Shown here: positions 35,374-44,784 of the stretch, one piece after another
Numbering within the stretch: the first letter of the stretch is position 1
How the letters are laid out: each line of letters opens with the position of its first letter
Source: Gemmatimonas sp.
Lineage (GTDB): Bacteria; Gemmatimonadota; Gemmatimonadetes; Gemmatimonadales; Gemmatimonadaceae
Direction: 5' to 3'
NCBI RefSeq assembly: GCF_031426495.1
Contig: NZ_JANPLK010000080.1
Span: 124,001-188,000 of the forward strand
DNA: 64,000 bases
Program-made: the position numbers and the translations under genes
The notes under the pieces: model-generated
Databases searched by the model: none
What the model was told of the DNA's origin: nothing
What the model saw: the letters and a program-made list of their open reading frames with translations, nothing else

Positions 35374-36810
35374 ATGCCCGCACCCTTCGGCGCCCGGCCG
35401 TCCCTCCGGCACCTCGTCACCGCCGCCCTGCTCGCGGTGGCTATCCCAGCGGCCACGCCGCCGCTGCTTGCGGCGCAGTCACGCGCTGAGCTGACCAAGG
35501 TGGTGCGCCGCAAGGTGCTCACGAACGGCATGGAAGTGATCGTCGTGGAGAACCACGGCGTGCCCATCGCGACGCTGGAAATCGATGTACGGAACGGGGC
35601 GTTCACGCAGAGCCCTGAGTACGCCGGCCTCGCGCACATGTACGAGCACATGTTCTTCAAGGCCAACAAGGACTTGCCCGACGCCGAGGCCTTCAACGAT
35701 CGCGCCGCCGAGCTGGGTGCGGTGTTCAATGGCACGACGCAGGAAGAGCGCGTGAATTACTTCCTCACGTTGCCGGCCGATTCGGTGGCCGGTGGACTGC
35801 GGTTTCTGGCCAGCGCGCTGATCAATCCAAGCTTTCGCGAAGACGAGTTGAAGCGCGAGAAGGAAGTGGTGCTGGGCGAGTACGATCGTAACGAAGCGCA
35901 GCCCGGTTTCGCCTTTCAGCAGAAGGCCACGGAGTTGCTGTATCCCGGTCAGTTCAGCCGGAAGAACACCATCGGCGATCGCACCGTGATCGCCAACGTG
36001 ACGCCGGCGCAGATGCGCGAAATTCAGCGCAAGTACTATGTGCCGAACAACAGCGCGCTGATCGTGACCGGCGATGTGGATCCGGAGAAGGTGTTCGCGT
36101 TGGCCGAACAGGTGTTCGGCGCGTGGCCGCGCGGTGAGGATCCCTTCAAGGCTGATCCGATTCCGCCCATTCCCGCGCTCGATGGCAACAAGGCGCACAT
36201 TAGCGAAGAGCCCATCAACGCCGTGGCCGTGCTCATACAGTGGCAGGGTCCGAGTGTCGGCAAGGATCCGGGCGCGACGTTTGCGGCCGATGTGTTCAGC
36301 GACGTGCTGAATACGCCGGGCTCGACGTTCCAGAAGAATCTGGTGGACACCGGACTGTGGCAGGGTGTCGGGGTGAACTACTACACGTTGAATCAGACCG
36401 GTCCGATTTCGATCAGCGGACAGACCACACCGGACAAGTACCGCGCCGCGATGGCCGCGTTGGAGCGCGAGATCGCGCGCTTCACCGATCCCACGTACGT
36501 GACCACCCGCGAGCTGGAAGCGGTCAAGGCCCAGCGAACCGTGTCGAGCGCGTTCGGCATCGAGAAAGCCTCGGAAATCGCGCACACCATCGGCTTCTGG
36601 TGGAGCGTCTCCAACCTCGACTACTTCATCGGCTACACGGATACCATGGCTCAGCAGCGCATCACCGATCTTCTGCGATACACGACCACGTACATCGCGG
36701 GAAAGCCGCGTGTCATCAGTGTGCTGCTGTCCAGTGAAGCGCGCCGCTCGATCGGGCTCACGGAAAAGGAACTGCTGACGCCGGTGACGCGTCCGGTGGT
36801 GAGACCGTGA
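35374..36810 (+). CDS. M16 zinc metallopeptidase, exported (catalytic subunit)
   Basis: A 478-residue protein with a signal peptide (LLAAQS) and the inverted zinc motif HxxEH: HMYEH at residues 88-92, with the downstream Glu region EVVLGEYDRNE. This is the active member of a typical bacterial M16 pair, expected in the periplasm or anchored to the outer membrane. The next gene starts with a GTG overlapping its TGA. The cleavage target is unknown; such enzymes trim small peptides. Confidence 0.92.
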   Translation: MPAPFGARPSLRHLVTAALLAVAIPAATPPLLAAQSRAELTKVVRRKVLTNGMEVIVVENHGVPIATLEIDVRNGAFTQSPEYAGLAHMYEHMFFKANKDLPDAEAFNDRAAELGAVFNGTTQEERVNYFLTLPADSVAGGLRFLASALINPSFREDELKREKEVVLGEYDRNEAQPGFAFQQKATELLYPGQFSRKNTIGDRTVIANVTPAQMREIQRKYYVPNNSALIVTGDVDPEKVFALAEQVFGAWPRGEDPFKADPIPPIPALDGNKAHISEEPINAVAVLIQWQGPSVGKDPGATFAADVFSDVLNTPGSTFQKNLVDTGLWQGVGVNYYTLNQTGPISISGQTTPDKYRAAMAALEREIARFTDPTYVTTRELEAVKAQRTVSSAFGIEKASEIAHTIGFWWSVSNLDYFIGYTDTMAQQRITDLLRYTTTYIAGKPRVISVLLSSEARRSIGLTEKELLTPVTRPVVRP

Positions 36811-38171
36811 AAAAACAGTATGGAGTCGGGGGTATGGGGTACGGGGTACTGCTGGCGGCAGGGGTGATGATGCTGACGGCGGCGCCATTGTCGGGGCAGG
36901 GGGCGGTGAAGAAGCCGGCGGTGACGTCGCCGACCGATACGCTCACGTCGAAGTTCGATGTCGCCGGCATTCCGGTCATTCTGCGTCGCGTGAGCGCGAA
37001 CAACGTCGTCGCGGCCAACCTCTATCTGTTGGGTGGTACGCGGCAGCTCAGGGCGGCGAATCAGGGCATCGAGACGTTGCTGCTGGAAGCGAGTGAACGC
37101 GGGACCGCCAAGTATCCGCGCGATCTGCTCCGCACGAAGATGGCGCAGTTGGGCAGTGCGATCGGCGTTGGGGCGAATGCCGATTGGACGACGATCAGTT
37201 TGCGCGCCACGACCACTGGACTCGATAGCACGTGGGCCATTCTAGCCGATCGGATCATGGCGCCGCGGCTCGATCCGGCGGAAGTGGAGCTGGTGCGCGA
37301 GCAGTTCGTGACCGCGACGCGTCAGCGCAAGGACAGCCCCGATGCGTTGCTCGATTACCTCGCCGATAGCATCGCGTTCTCCGGTCATCCGTACGCGCTC
37401 GAGCCCACGGGCACCGAGCAGTCGCTCACGTCAATCACCACCGCCGACCTCAAGGCGTATCACGCGTCGCAGTTCGTGACGTCGCGCATGATGCTGGTCG
37501 TGGTGGGTAACGTGTCGCGTACCAAGGTGGAGAAGCTCGTGCGCGAAACGCTGGGACGGATGCCGAAGGGCACGTACGCGTGGGCGCTGCCCGAACCGCC
37601 GGCGGAACTGCCCAGTGCCTACGTGGTCGAGAAGCGCACGCTGCCCACCAACTATCTGCAGGGATACTTCCACGGTCCGAAAGCCACCAGCAAGGACTAT
37701 CCGGCGCTGCGGCTGGCCTGCGCGGTGCTCAGTGGCCGGTTGTTCGCCGAAGTGCGCGGTCGTCGCAATCTCACGTACTCGGTGAATGCGCCGTTCGTGG
37801 AGCGCGCGTTCTCGCTGGGCGGGTTGTATGTCACCACCACGCAGCCAGACGAAGTGCTCACCATCATGCAGCAGCAGATTACGTCGCTGCGCGAAGGCAC
37901 GATTACCACCGACGGACTCGATCGGCTGGTGCAGCAGTTCATCGTGACGTACTTCCTCGATAACGAAACGAACGCCGACCAGGCGAACATGCTGGCGCGC
38001 GCCGAGTTGTATCAGGGCGATTTCCGTCGCGCGGCGCAGTTTGTGGAAGAACTCCGCGCCGTCACGCCGGAGCAGATCCAGCAGGCGGCCCGTACGTACA
38101 TGGGGAAGGTGCGGTGGGCCTACGTCGGCGACCCATCCAAGGTCACGCCGGCGCGGCTGCTGCGCTTCTGA
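36807..38171 (+). CDS. M16 peptidase-like protein, non-catalytic partner
   Basis: A 454-residue M16 homologue with two M16 domains but no HxxEH motif (the region reads NQGIETLLLEASERG), as is usual for the regulatory half of M16 pairs. Conserved blocks include GRLFAEVRGRRNLTYSV. The GTG start at 36807 overlaps the partner's TGA, so stoichiometric synthesis is likely. The signal peptide is odd (MKKQYGVGGMGYGVLLAAG): it is built by a 7-bp DNA repeat (see repeat feature). Confidence 0.9.
   Translation: MKKQYGVGGMGYGVLLAAGVMMLTAAPLSGQGAVKKPAVTSPTDTLTSKFDVAGIPVILRRVSANNVVAANLYLLGGTRQLRAANQGIETLLLEASERGTAKYPRDLLRTKMAQLGSAIGVGANADWTTISLRATTTGLDSTWAILADRIMAPRLDPAEVELVREQFVTATRQRKDSPDALLDYLADSIAFSGHPYALEPTGTEQSLTSITTADLKAYHASQFVTSRMMLVVVGNVSRTKVEKLVRETLGRMPKGTYAWALPEPPAELPSAYVVEKRTLPTNYLQGYFHGPKATSKDYPALRLACAVLSGRLFAEVRGRRNLTYSVNAPFVERAFSLGGLYVTTTQPDEVLTIMQQQITSLREGTITTDGLDRLVQQFIVTYFLDNETNADQANMLARAELYQGDFRRAAQFVEELRAVTPEQIQQAARTYMGKVRWAYVGDPSKVTPARLLRF
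36818..36849 (+). repeat. 7-bp repeat units inside an M16 signal-peptide code
   Basis: Four to five consecutive 7-mers of the form GTANGGG (GTATGGA, GTCGGGG, GTATGGG, GTACGGG, then GTACTGC) cover codons 4-15 of the second M16 gene. Because seven is not a multiple of three, the frame cycles through YG/GV/GM/GY residues. The same unit forms the repeat field at 57354-57502. Confidence 0.75.
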
Positions 38172-38932
38172 CCAGTCTCCTGACCAGTCTCCCGACCACG
38201 CCGGGTCGTGGTGTCGCACTCTCGGTCGATCTGGCGTACGTGGATTACCGTGATATCGGTGTCGCGCTGGTCACCTACGACGACGGTGGTGGCAAGCACG
38301 ACTCGCTGACGGCGCGCGCATTCGATGTGCCGCTCAGCGGCCGCCCATCGGTGGCGGCGCTGGCCTCGTGGCTGCGCGAGATGGTCGAGACGCACGACGT
38401 GCGCTGCCTGTGCATCGATGGCCCGCTGGGATGGCGATCGCCCGATACCGATTCGCCGCATTGCCGACTCAGCGAGCGCGCCGTCCGCGCCCCCGGCAAA
38501 ACGGGGCTCCCGCCCGACGGCGTGAAGCCGCGCACATACCTCGGTTTCACCACGTTCTCGATCGCGCTCTTCGAATCATTCCTGTCGTCGGCCGACTGGG
38601 CGCTGCCCGGCGATCCCGCCGCCGTACCGACGGCCCGCGTGGTCACCGAAAGCTTTCCCACCGCCGGATGGCGTGCGCTCGGCCTGTCGCCACTGATGGC
38701 CAAGGGACGCGCGTCGGTGGCTGACGTGCAGGACGCCGGCGTCCGACTACTGGCGCGTACTGGCATCACGCTCGAGCAGGTACGCACACACGATCAGTTG
38801 CAGGCCGTCGTCGGTGGCATCGCTGGTGCCTGGTGGGCCGCCGGCCGAACGAGTCACGTGCAATTGGCCGGTGCCGCACCATTCCGCCTCGACGGAAGCT
38901 GGCGCGAGGGATATATCATGATTCCAGCATAG
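38114..38932 (+). CDS. DUF429-family protein (putative RNase H-like nuclease fold)
   Basis: A 272-residue protein with the family landmarks: ALSVDLAYVDYR (first acidic strand), LCIDGPLGW, RVVTESFPTAGWRALGL and HDQLQAVVGGIAGAWWAAG. DUF429 proteins are predicted RNase H-like nucleases; no activity is established. The start is uncertain: GTG 38114 overlaps the M16 gene by 58 nt, and no ATG is available until inside the domain; a CTG at 38168 is possible. A 12-bp tandem duplication (CTGACCAGTCTC twice) sits at 38169-38192. Confidence 0.75.
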   Translation: MGLRRRPIQGHAGAAAALLTSLLTSLPTTPGRGVALSVDLAYVDYRDIGVALVTYDDGGGKHDSLTARAFDVPLSGRPSVAALASWLREMVETHDVRCLCIDGPLGWRSPDTDSPHCRLSERAVRAPGKTGLPPDGVKPRTYLGFTTFSIALFESFLSSADWALPGDPAAVPTARVVTESFPTAGWRALGLSPLMAKGRASVADVQDAGVRLLARTGITLEQVRTHDQLQAVVGGIAGAWWAAGRTSHVQLAGAAPFRLDGSWREGYIMIPA

Positions 38933-38995
38933 CTGTCGCAGACGCAGCGCCCGAGTCCCGTGTGCGTTGCCCTTGTACGACTCCCACCGCCTCCC

Positions 38996-40513
38996 ATGTC
39001 GAATCCCTACTCCCGTCGTGACTTCGTGTCCGACAGCGCCACGCTCGCCTTCGGCGCGATGATCGTGCCGCGTGCCGTGCTCGGTGGCCCCGGCTATCGC
39101 GCCCCCAGCGCCAAGCTCAACATCGCCTGTGTCGGCATCGGTGGCATGGGTATGAGCAACATGTCGCAGATGCTCACCGAAAACATCGTGGCGGTGTGCG
39201 ACGTGGACTTCGCGTACGTGGAGCGCTCGCTCGACGGGCGGCTCAAGCCGCGTACCGGCGAGCCATCAGCGCAGAATGTGCAACTTGGCGAGGCCTACAA
39301 GAACGCCACGAAGTACACGGATTTCCGCGTGATGCTCGACAAGCAGAAGGACATCGACGCGGTGCTGATCGCGACGCCCGATCACCTGCACGCCACCATC
39401 GCGCTGGCCGCGATGTCGCTCGGCAAGCATGTGTACGTGCAGAAGCCGCTCGCGTATTCCGTGCATGAAGTGCGACTGCTGCAGAAGGCGGCCGCGGCCA
39501 ATCCAAAGCTGGCCACGCAGATGGGCAATCAGGGCCACTCGATGGAAGGCTCGCACCGCATCAGCGAGATCATCAAATCCGGCATTCTCGGCAAGATCCA
39601 CGAAGTGCACGTGTGGACCGATCGCCCGGTGCGCTATTGGGCGCAGGGCATTCCGCGCCCGCGCGCGGCGAATGCGCCGGCCCCGACGAATCCACCGAAC
39701 CCTCGCCCGCAGTGGAACATGGGCACGGTCGACAACGCGGTGCGTTCGGCGATGGCGGCCAATGATTCGTCGATGCCGCCGGGACTGAACTGGGATCTGT
39801 ACCTCGGCCCCGCACCGGAGATCGCCTATCACCCGGCGTACCATCCCTTTGCGTGGCGTGGCTGGCTCGACTTCGGCGTCGGCTCGCTGGGCGACATGGG
39901 CGCCCACCTGATCGATCAGCCGTTTACGTCGCTTGGCCTCACGTATCCCACGTCGATCTCGGCGTCGTCCACGCCGTGGGGTGGCGGGGCGCAGAATCCG
40001 GCCACGTATCCGATGGCCACAATGGTGCAGTACGACTTCCCGAAGGTGGGTAAGCGTGATGCGCTCAAGCTGTACTGGTACGACGGTGGCTTGATGCCGC
40101 CGCGTCCGGCAATGCTTCCCGACGAAGTGCCGATGAACAACCCCGGCAGCGACGGCGGCGGTGGTGTCTTCATCGGCGAGAAGGGCATCATGTTCTACGA
40201 GACGTACGGCAACAAGCCGCGCATCTTCCCGGAAGCGATCGCCAAGAAGGCCGAGCAGGTGCCGGTGACGCTGCCGCGCATCACGGTGTCGCACGAGCAG
40301 AACTGGATCCAGGCGTCGAAGGGCGAAGCGCAGTCAAGCTCGCCGTTCTCGCAGGCGTCGCCGCTCACCGAAACGATGTTGCTGGGGATGGCGGCGTTGC
40401 GCGCGGGGCAAGGCCGCAAGGTGATCTATGATAGCGCCGGGATGAAGTTCACCAATGCGCCCGACGCGGATCAGTTTCTTACGCGCGTGTACCGCAAAGG
40501 ATGGGAGCTCTAG
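38996..40513 (+). CDS. Gfo/Idh/MocA-family oxidoreductase, Tat-exported
   Basis: A 505-residue protein with a twin-arginine signal (SRRDFV at residues 6-11). The Rossmann fold begins IACVGIGGMGMSNM, and the family sequence QKPLAYSVHEVRLL stands where EKPLA is usual. The C-terminal domain (WRGWLDFGVGSLGDMGAHLID) is like the secreted, sugar-modifying oxidoreductases of Planctomycetota and Bacteroidota. Probably acts on sugars or inositols in the periplasm with tightly bound NAD(P). Its TAG is overlapped by the next gene's GTG. Confidence 0.88.
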   Translation: MSNPYSRRDFVSDSATLAFGAMIVPRAVLGGPGYRAPSAKLNIACVGIGGMGMSNMSQMLTENIVAVCDVDFAYVERSLDGRLKPRTGEPSAQNVQLGEAYKNATKYTDFRVMLDKQKDIDAVLIATPDHLHATIALAAMSLGKHVYVQKPLAYSVHEVRLLQKAAAANPKLATQMGNQGHSMEGSHRISEIIKSGILGKIHEVHVWTDRPVRYWAQGIPRPRAANAPAPTNPPNPRPQWNMGTVDNAVRSAMAANDSSMPPGLNWDLYLGPAPEIAYHPAYHPFAWRGWLDFGVGSLGDMGAHLIDQPFTSLGLTYPTSISASSTPWGGGAQNPATYPMATMVQYDFPKVGKRDALKLYWYDGGLMPPRPAMLPDEVPMNNPGSDGGGGVFIGEKGIMFYETYGNKPRIFPEAIAKKAEQVPVTLPRITVSHEQNWIQASKGEAQSSSPFSQASPLTETMLLGMAALRAGQGRKVIYDSAGMKFTNAPDADQFLTRVYRKGWEL

Positions 40514-41982
40514 TGCGCCGTGTAGCCGTGGCGCTCTCGCTCGTCGCCAGCGCCGTTGTCACAACGTCGATTCAAGCGCAGGGCACGTCGCCCTATATCG
40601 TTACGACCGCGGCGCCGGCCGGGTTTGATCGCGCGCTGGCACAGCGGGCGTCGCTCGAGCATCTCACTAAACTCATCGCGCTGAACACGCAGAATCCGCC
40701 GGGTAATGAGATGCTCACGGCGCGCTACTTCGACGCGATCTTCGCGCAGATCCCCGGTGTCGAGCGACATGTGCTCGATGCCGGGAATGGACGCGCCAAC
40801 TTCGTGGCACGACTGCGCGCGGTAAATCCCACCAAACGACCGGTGCTCATCATGGGCCACATGGACGTGGTCGGCGCCGACAGGACCAAGTGGAATACGC
40901 CGGCCTTCATGGCGACGATTCGCGACGAAGGTGGTGTGTCGTACCTGTACGGTCGCGGTGCCATCGACGACAAGGGCATGCTCGCCACGGCGACGGCGGC
41001 CATGCAGCAGTTGGCCACGCAGCGCGCCTCACTCGACCGCGACATCATCTTCTTGGCCACGGCGGCCGAGGAAGGCGGGGATGAAGTGGGTATCGATCGA
41101 GTGATCGAGAAGCACTTCGATCTCATCAAGGATGCCGAGTTCGCGCTCAATGAAGGCGGGCGCGTGCGGGTATCCGATGGCCGCGTAATGTCGGTGAACA
41201 TCCAGACCACCGAGAAGATCTCGTACAACGTGGTCGCCACCGCCAAGGGGCCGAGTGGTCACGCGTCGGTGCCGCTGCCGCAGAACGTGCTGGCGGCGCT
41301 CGCCCGTGCGGTGTCGCGTGTGCACGAATGGAAGTCGCCGGTGAAGCTGAACGAGACGACGCGATTGTATTTCGCGCGCCTCGCGCGAATCGAGAAGGAT
41401 CCGATCATGAAGGCGGCCATGCTGCGCGTGTCGTCGCCCACGGCGTCGAAGGTGCAGATCGACGCGGCCGCGGCGATTCTGTCGCGCGAGCCGCTGCACA
41501 ATGCGGTGTTGCGCACGGGCCAGTCGCTCACGCTGATGAACGGTGGTATCCGTTCGAATGTGATTCCGAGCGAAGGCACAGCGACCTTCAACGTGCGCGT
41601 GCTGCCCAACGACGATGTGCGCACAGTCGTCGCGGCCTTCAACACGGTCGCGAAGGAATCGCAGGTCACATTTGCGCTCACCGGTGACCCGCGTACATCA
41701 CCGCCGGTGTCGCCGGTGTCGGCCGCGCTGTATCAGGCGATGGAGTCGTCGGCGACGGCGATGGTGCCGACTACTACTGTCATTCCGTTCATGAGTACGG
41801 GCGCCACCGATGGTGCCGCGCTGCGCGCGAAGGGCATTCCCACCTACGGCATTCTGCCGATGCCGTTGCCGATGGTGGATGAGTTGCGCATGCACGGCGA
41901 CAACGAGCGGGTACCGGTGCCGGCGCTGGGGTGGGCTGCTGAATTCCTGTATCGCACGCTGCAGCGTGTGACTGCGAAGTGA
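40513..41982 (+). CDS. M20-family metallopeptidase, secreted
   Basis: A 489-residue protein from GTG 40513, chosen because GGGAG lies 5 nt upstream and the TAGTG overlap with the preceding stop is typical of coupling; an ATG at 40501 has no spaced ribosome site. The signal peptide ends SIQAQ. Metal-ligand motifs are GHMDVVGAD, GAIDDKGM and AAEEGGDE, as in carboxypeptidase Ss1/PepV-like M20 enzymes; the dimerisation domain lies between about 215 and 330. It hydrolyses C-terminal or acyl-amino bonds of peptides; the substrate is not predictable. Confidence 0.9.
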   Translation: MRRVAVALSLVASAVVTTSIQAQGTSPYIVTTAAPAGFDRALAQRASLEHLTKLIALNTQNPPGNEMLTARYFDAIFAQIPGVERHVLDAGNGRANFVARLRAVNPTKRPVLIMGHMDVVGADRTKWNTPAFMATIRDEGGVSYLYGRGAIDDKGMLATATAAMQQLATQRASLDRDIIFLATAAEEGGDEVGIDRVIEKHFDLIKDAEFALNEGGRVRVSDGRVMSVNIQTTEKISYNVVATAKGPSGHASVPLPQNVLAALARAVSRVHEWKSPVKLNETTRLYFARLARIEKDPIMKAAMLRVSSPTASKVQIDAAAAILSREPLHNAVLRTGQSLTLMNGGIRSNVIPSEGTATFNVRVLPNDDVRTVVAAFNTVAKESQVTFALTGDPRTSPPVSPVSAALYQAMESSATAMVPTTTVIPFMSTGATDGAALRAKGIPTYGILPMPLPMVDELRMHGDNERVPVPALGWAAEFLYRTLQRVTAK

Positions 41983-41989
41983 ACGCGAC

Positions 41990-42826
41990 GTGAGTCGGGC
42001 CGAGGACGCCCCGTCGGTCGAACTGCGTGCACCCGACGGGGCGTTTGCGCGCGTGTATCTCGACGGCGCGCATGTGACGTCGTGGGTTCCGGCGCGATCG
42101 TCGGTCGATCGGCTGTTCGTCAGTCGGGAGGCGCAGTACGGGCCCGGCTGCTCGATCCGCGGCGGCATTCCCGTGTGCTTTCCGCAGTTCGGTGCGTTTG
42201 GTCCGATTGGTCATCACGGGTTCGCGCGACTCAGCCGGTGGACCGTGGTGGCGCAGGATGAGATGCAGGGCGGTGCTCGCGTCGTCCTGCGGCTCACCGA
42301 TACCGACGCATCGCGCGCCGTGTGGCCGTTCGCCTTTCAGGCCGACCTCTCGGTGCACGTGGCTGCGGCGGTGCTCACGGTGCAGCTCACCGTGACCAAT
42401 ACCGACTCGCAGGCGCTGTCGTTCACGGCCGCGCTGCATCCGTACTTTACGGTTGAGAACGCGCTCACGACGACGGTCAGCGGACTGAGGGGCTGCCGAT
42501 ATCGCGATGCACTCCGCGACGGGGTCGAGTTCGACGAAGCAGCTGACGTTCTGCCGATCGACGGACACATCGATCGCGTGTACTTCGCGACACCCGATGT
42601 CATCGAGATGCGGGAGCCGAATCGTACGCTCCGCATCGAGAAGCGTGGGTTTCCGGAAACGGTGGTGTGGAATCCCGGTGCGGAAGGCACGCGCACCCGG
42701 GCAGACTTTGCTGATGGCGAGGAACTGCTGATGGTGTGCGTGGAGGCCGCCGTGGTGCGGCCTCCGGTGCTGCTGGCGTCAGGCGAACAGTGGGTCGGAA
42801 CGCAGCTTATGACCGCGGTGCGCTAG
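41990..42826 (+). CDS. Glucose-6-phosphate 1-epimerase-like (D-hexose-6-phosphate mutarotase)
   Basis: A 278-residue galactose-mutarotase-fold protein of the YeaD group. The catalytic His lies in GHHGFARLSRW and the catalytic Glu in FPETVVWNPG; GGIPVCFPQFG is typical. It interconverts anomers of hexose 6-phosphates in the cytoplasm. GTG start at 41990, 8 nt after the M20 stop. It overlaps the convergent M28 gene by 20 nt at its 3' end. Confidence 0.9.
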   Translation: MSRAEDAPSVELRAPDGAFARVYLDGAHVTSWVPARSSVDRLFVSREAQYGPGCSIRGGIPVCFPQFGAFGPIGHHGFARLSRWTVVAQDEMQGGARVVLRLTDTDASRAVWPFAFQADLSVHVAAAVLTVQLTVTNTDSQALSFTAALHPYFTVENALTTTVSGLRGCRYRDALRDGVEFDEAADVLPIDGHIDRVYFATPDVIEMREPNRTLRIEKRGFPETVVWNPGAEGTRTRADFADGEELLMVCVEAAVVRPPVLLASGEQWVGTQLMTAVR

Positions 42827-44420
42827 CGGCCGGCTTGCGCGGAAACAGCGCGGAACGGTTGGCCGCGTGGTAGACAAATGAGGCGATCACGGCGGCATTG
42901 AGCTTCATGTCAGCATCCTGCACGCGCTCGTAGGTATCCATGTTCGAGTGATGCGTGCGGGTACCGTACTCGACCTCGTCCTGAATGAATTGGAAGCCCG
43001 GAATGCCGATACCGTCGAACGCCAGGTGGTCCGTACCGCCGGTGTTCGACAGCGTGGCCGCCTTCACGCCCTTGTCGTCGAAGGGCTTCATCCACGACTT
43101 GAAGATCGGGCCCGCCTCTGTGTTGCCCTGCTGAAAGACGCCGCGGATCGCCCCGGTGCCGTTGTCGAGATTGAAGTACACCGACACCTTCTTGCCCGCG
43201 TCCGTGAGTGAGTCGCGCGTGCCGAACTGCTGACGCACGTACGCACGCGAGCCCAGTAGCCCCTGCTCTTCGCCGGTCCACAGGGCAATACGAATCGTGC
43301 GCTTGGGCTTGAGCCCGGACGCCTTGAGCACGCGCATCGCTTCCAGCATCGCCGCCGAGCCGGCGGCGTTGTCGGTGGCGCCCGTCCCAGCGTGCCATGA
43401 GTCGAAGTGCGCGCCCAGCATCACCACTTCGTCCTTGAGTTGCGGATCGGTGCCCGGGATCTCGGCGATGATGTTGAACGAGGTGAGATCGTCGTCGTAG
43501 AAGCGATTGCGGACGTCGAGCTCGATCTCTACCGGCACGCCTTTCTCGACCGTGCGCAGCATGCGGCCGTAATGCTCGATGGCCACCACGATCAGCGGCG
43601 TCCCGTACGGGGTTCTCGGATCGCGTGACTGCCCGTTGTTGGTGAACACGGTGCCGCCGTCGCCCCGGCCCGGTTCGATCACTGCCGCGACCTGTTCGTC
43701 GGCAATGAAGGCCATTCGCCGAACGGTCGTGGCCTGCGTGGCGCGCATGGCGTCCTGCTGCCGCCTGGCGGCACTATCGGCGGCGGTGCGCGGTGCGGAC
43801 GCGCGCGGACCCGTCGCGGCCGGTGCCGGCATAGGTGCGGCCTCGAGTTTGGCGAGATCGGCCTCGGTACGGCGCGCGGCCAACGGCTCGAAGCGGGGCG
43901 CAACCTCGCGCATCGGGGCCAGCATCACGACTTTGCCGGCCAGCTTACCGCGGTACTTCTCGAAGTCGGCATCGCCATCGATGCGCACGTAAACAAGTTC
44001 GCTCTTCACGAGCCCGTTGGTGCCCGGCGTCCACGCCTGCGGATAGCCGATCACGGCAAATGGTACGGGTGACGTGACCTGCGCGTAGAACTTCTCGTTG
44101 ACCCAGCCGCGGCCAAAGGTGCCCCACGGCTCGATGCGCGGGTTGCTGAGCCCCCATGACTGCATTTGCTGCACCGTGTAGTCTGCGGCGCGCCGTGTGA
44201 TTGGCGAGCCCGTCAGGCGGGGGCCATGCACGTCGGTGAGCCACGACATCATGGTCATGACCTGCGAGCGCTCGAAGGCCTCGGCCCGGATCTTGGCGAT
44301 TGCGGCCATGTCCACCGGCTCGCCGCTCTGCGCGAGCGCCATGCGGCCGGCAAAAAGCAAGGGGACGAGCGGGAGCAGCGCCGCGCGGCGTCGTGCTGCC
44401 GCGGAGAGAAGAGGACGCAT
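42807..44420 (-). CDS. M28-family metallopeptidase with PA-like insert, secreted
   Basis: A 537-residue exported aminopeptidase or carboxypeptidase. Zinc ligands are in AHFDSWH, GATDNAAGSAA, GEEQGLLGS, FNLDNGTG and GTDHLAFD, all in the expected order. A protease-associated-type insertion with an Ala/Pro-rich linker (about 190-230) precedes the catalytic half. The signal peptide ends RMALAQ. Convergent and overlapping (20 nt) with the mutarotase gene. Probably releases amino acids from peptides in the periplasm or medium. Confidence 0.92.
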   Translation of the reverse strand: MRPLLSAAARRRAALLPLVPLLFAGRMALAQSGEPVDMAAIAKIRAEAFERSQVMTMMSWLTDVHGPRLTGSPITRRAADYTVQQMQSWGLSNPRIEPWGTFGRGWVNEKFYAQVTSPVPFAVIGYPQAWTPGTNGLVKSELVYVRIDGDADFEKYRGKLAGKVVMLAPMREVAPRFEPLAARRTEADLAKLEAAPMPAPAATGPRASAPRTAADSAARRQQDAMRATQATTVRRMAFIADEQVAAVIEPGRGDGGTVFTNNGQSRDPRTPYGTPLIVVAIEHYGRMLRTVEKGVPVEIELDVRNRFYDDDLTSFNIIAEIPGTDPQLKDEVVMLGAHFDSWHAGTGATDNAAGSAAMLEAMRVLKASGLKPKRTIRIALWTGEEQGLLGSRAYVRQQFGTRDSLTDAGKKVSVYFNLDNGTGAIRGVFQQGNTEAGPIFKSWMKPFDDKGVKAATLSNTGGTDHLAFDGIGIPGFQFIQDEVEYGTRTHHSNMDTYERVQDADMKLNAAVIASFVYHAANRSALFPRKPAASAPRS

Positions 44421-44502
44421 CAGAACACTCAGCAGAAGGTGGCAGGGGACGCCCGTCGCGCCACTGCGTTACGGGCGAACCAACCAATCTGCTGTCCGGT
44501 GC

Positions 44503-44784
44503 TCAGTCCTGCTCGCCTTCCGGTGTCTGGCGGCCTTTGCCATCGGGCGAGTCGAACATTCGCTCGCCATGCACTTCATCGTCGCGAGTGACGCCGGCCG
44601 CTCCTTTGAGCTCGTGACCAATCGCCGCGTCCTCAAGCTCCTCCGCCGAGCGAGGTTCGGCACCAAGCCCCATGTCAGCGTCGTCGGAGTGTTCGTCCAC
44701 CACCAACCCGTCGGCATCTCGCACGACGTCCGCGTCCTGTGCCGGCGCCTCGTCATCGGACTTGGCGCGCTGAGGCGTCGTCAT
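44503..44784 (-). CDS. Small acidic hydrophilic protein
   Basis: A 93-residue, Asp/Glu-rich, low-complexity product (for example DDEAPAQDADVVRDADGLVVD) with no membrane segment. It is probably intrinsically disordered and I recognise no family. Gene status is supported by an ATGA overlap with the stop of the SRPBCC gene upstream. May be a stress-related hydrophilin-like protein; this is a guess from composition. Confidence 0.6.
   Translation of the reverse strand: MTTPQRAKSDDEAPAQDADVVRDADGLVVDEHSDDADMGLGAEPRSAEELEDAAIGHELKGAAGVTRDDEVHGERMFDSPDGKGRQTPEGEQD

Noticed and set aside
36807..38171. Second M16 gene as a broken peptidase
   Set aside because: Absence of HxxEH is normal for the partner subunit of bacterial M16 pairs, and the rest of the fold is intact.
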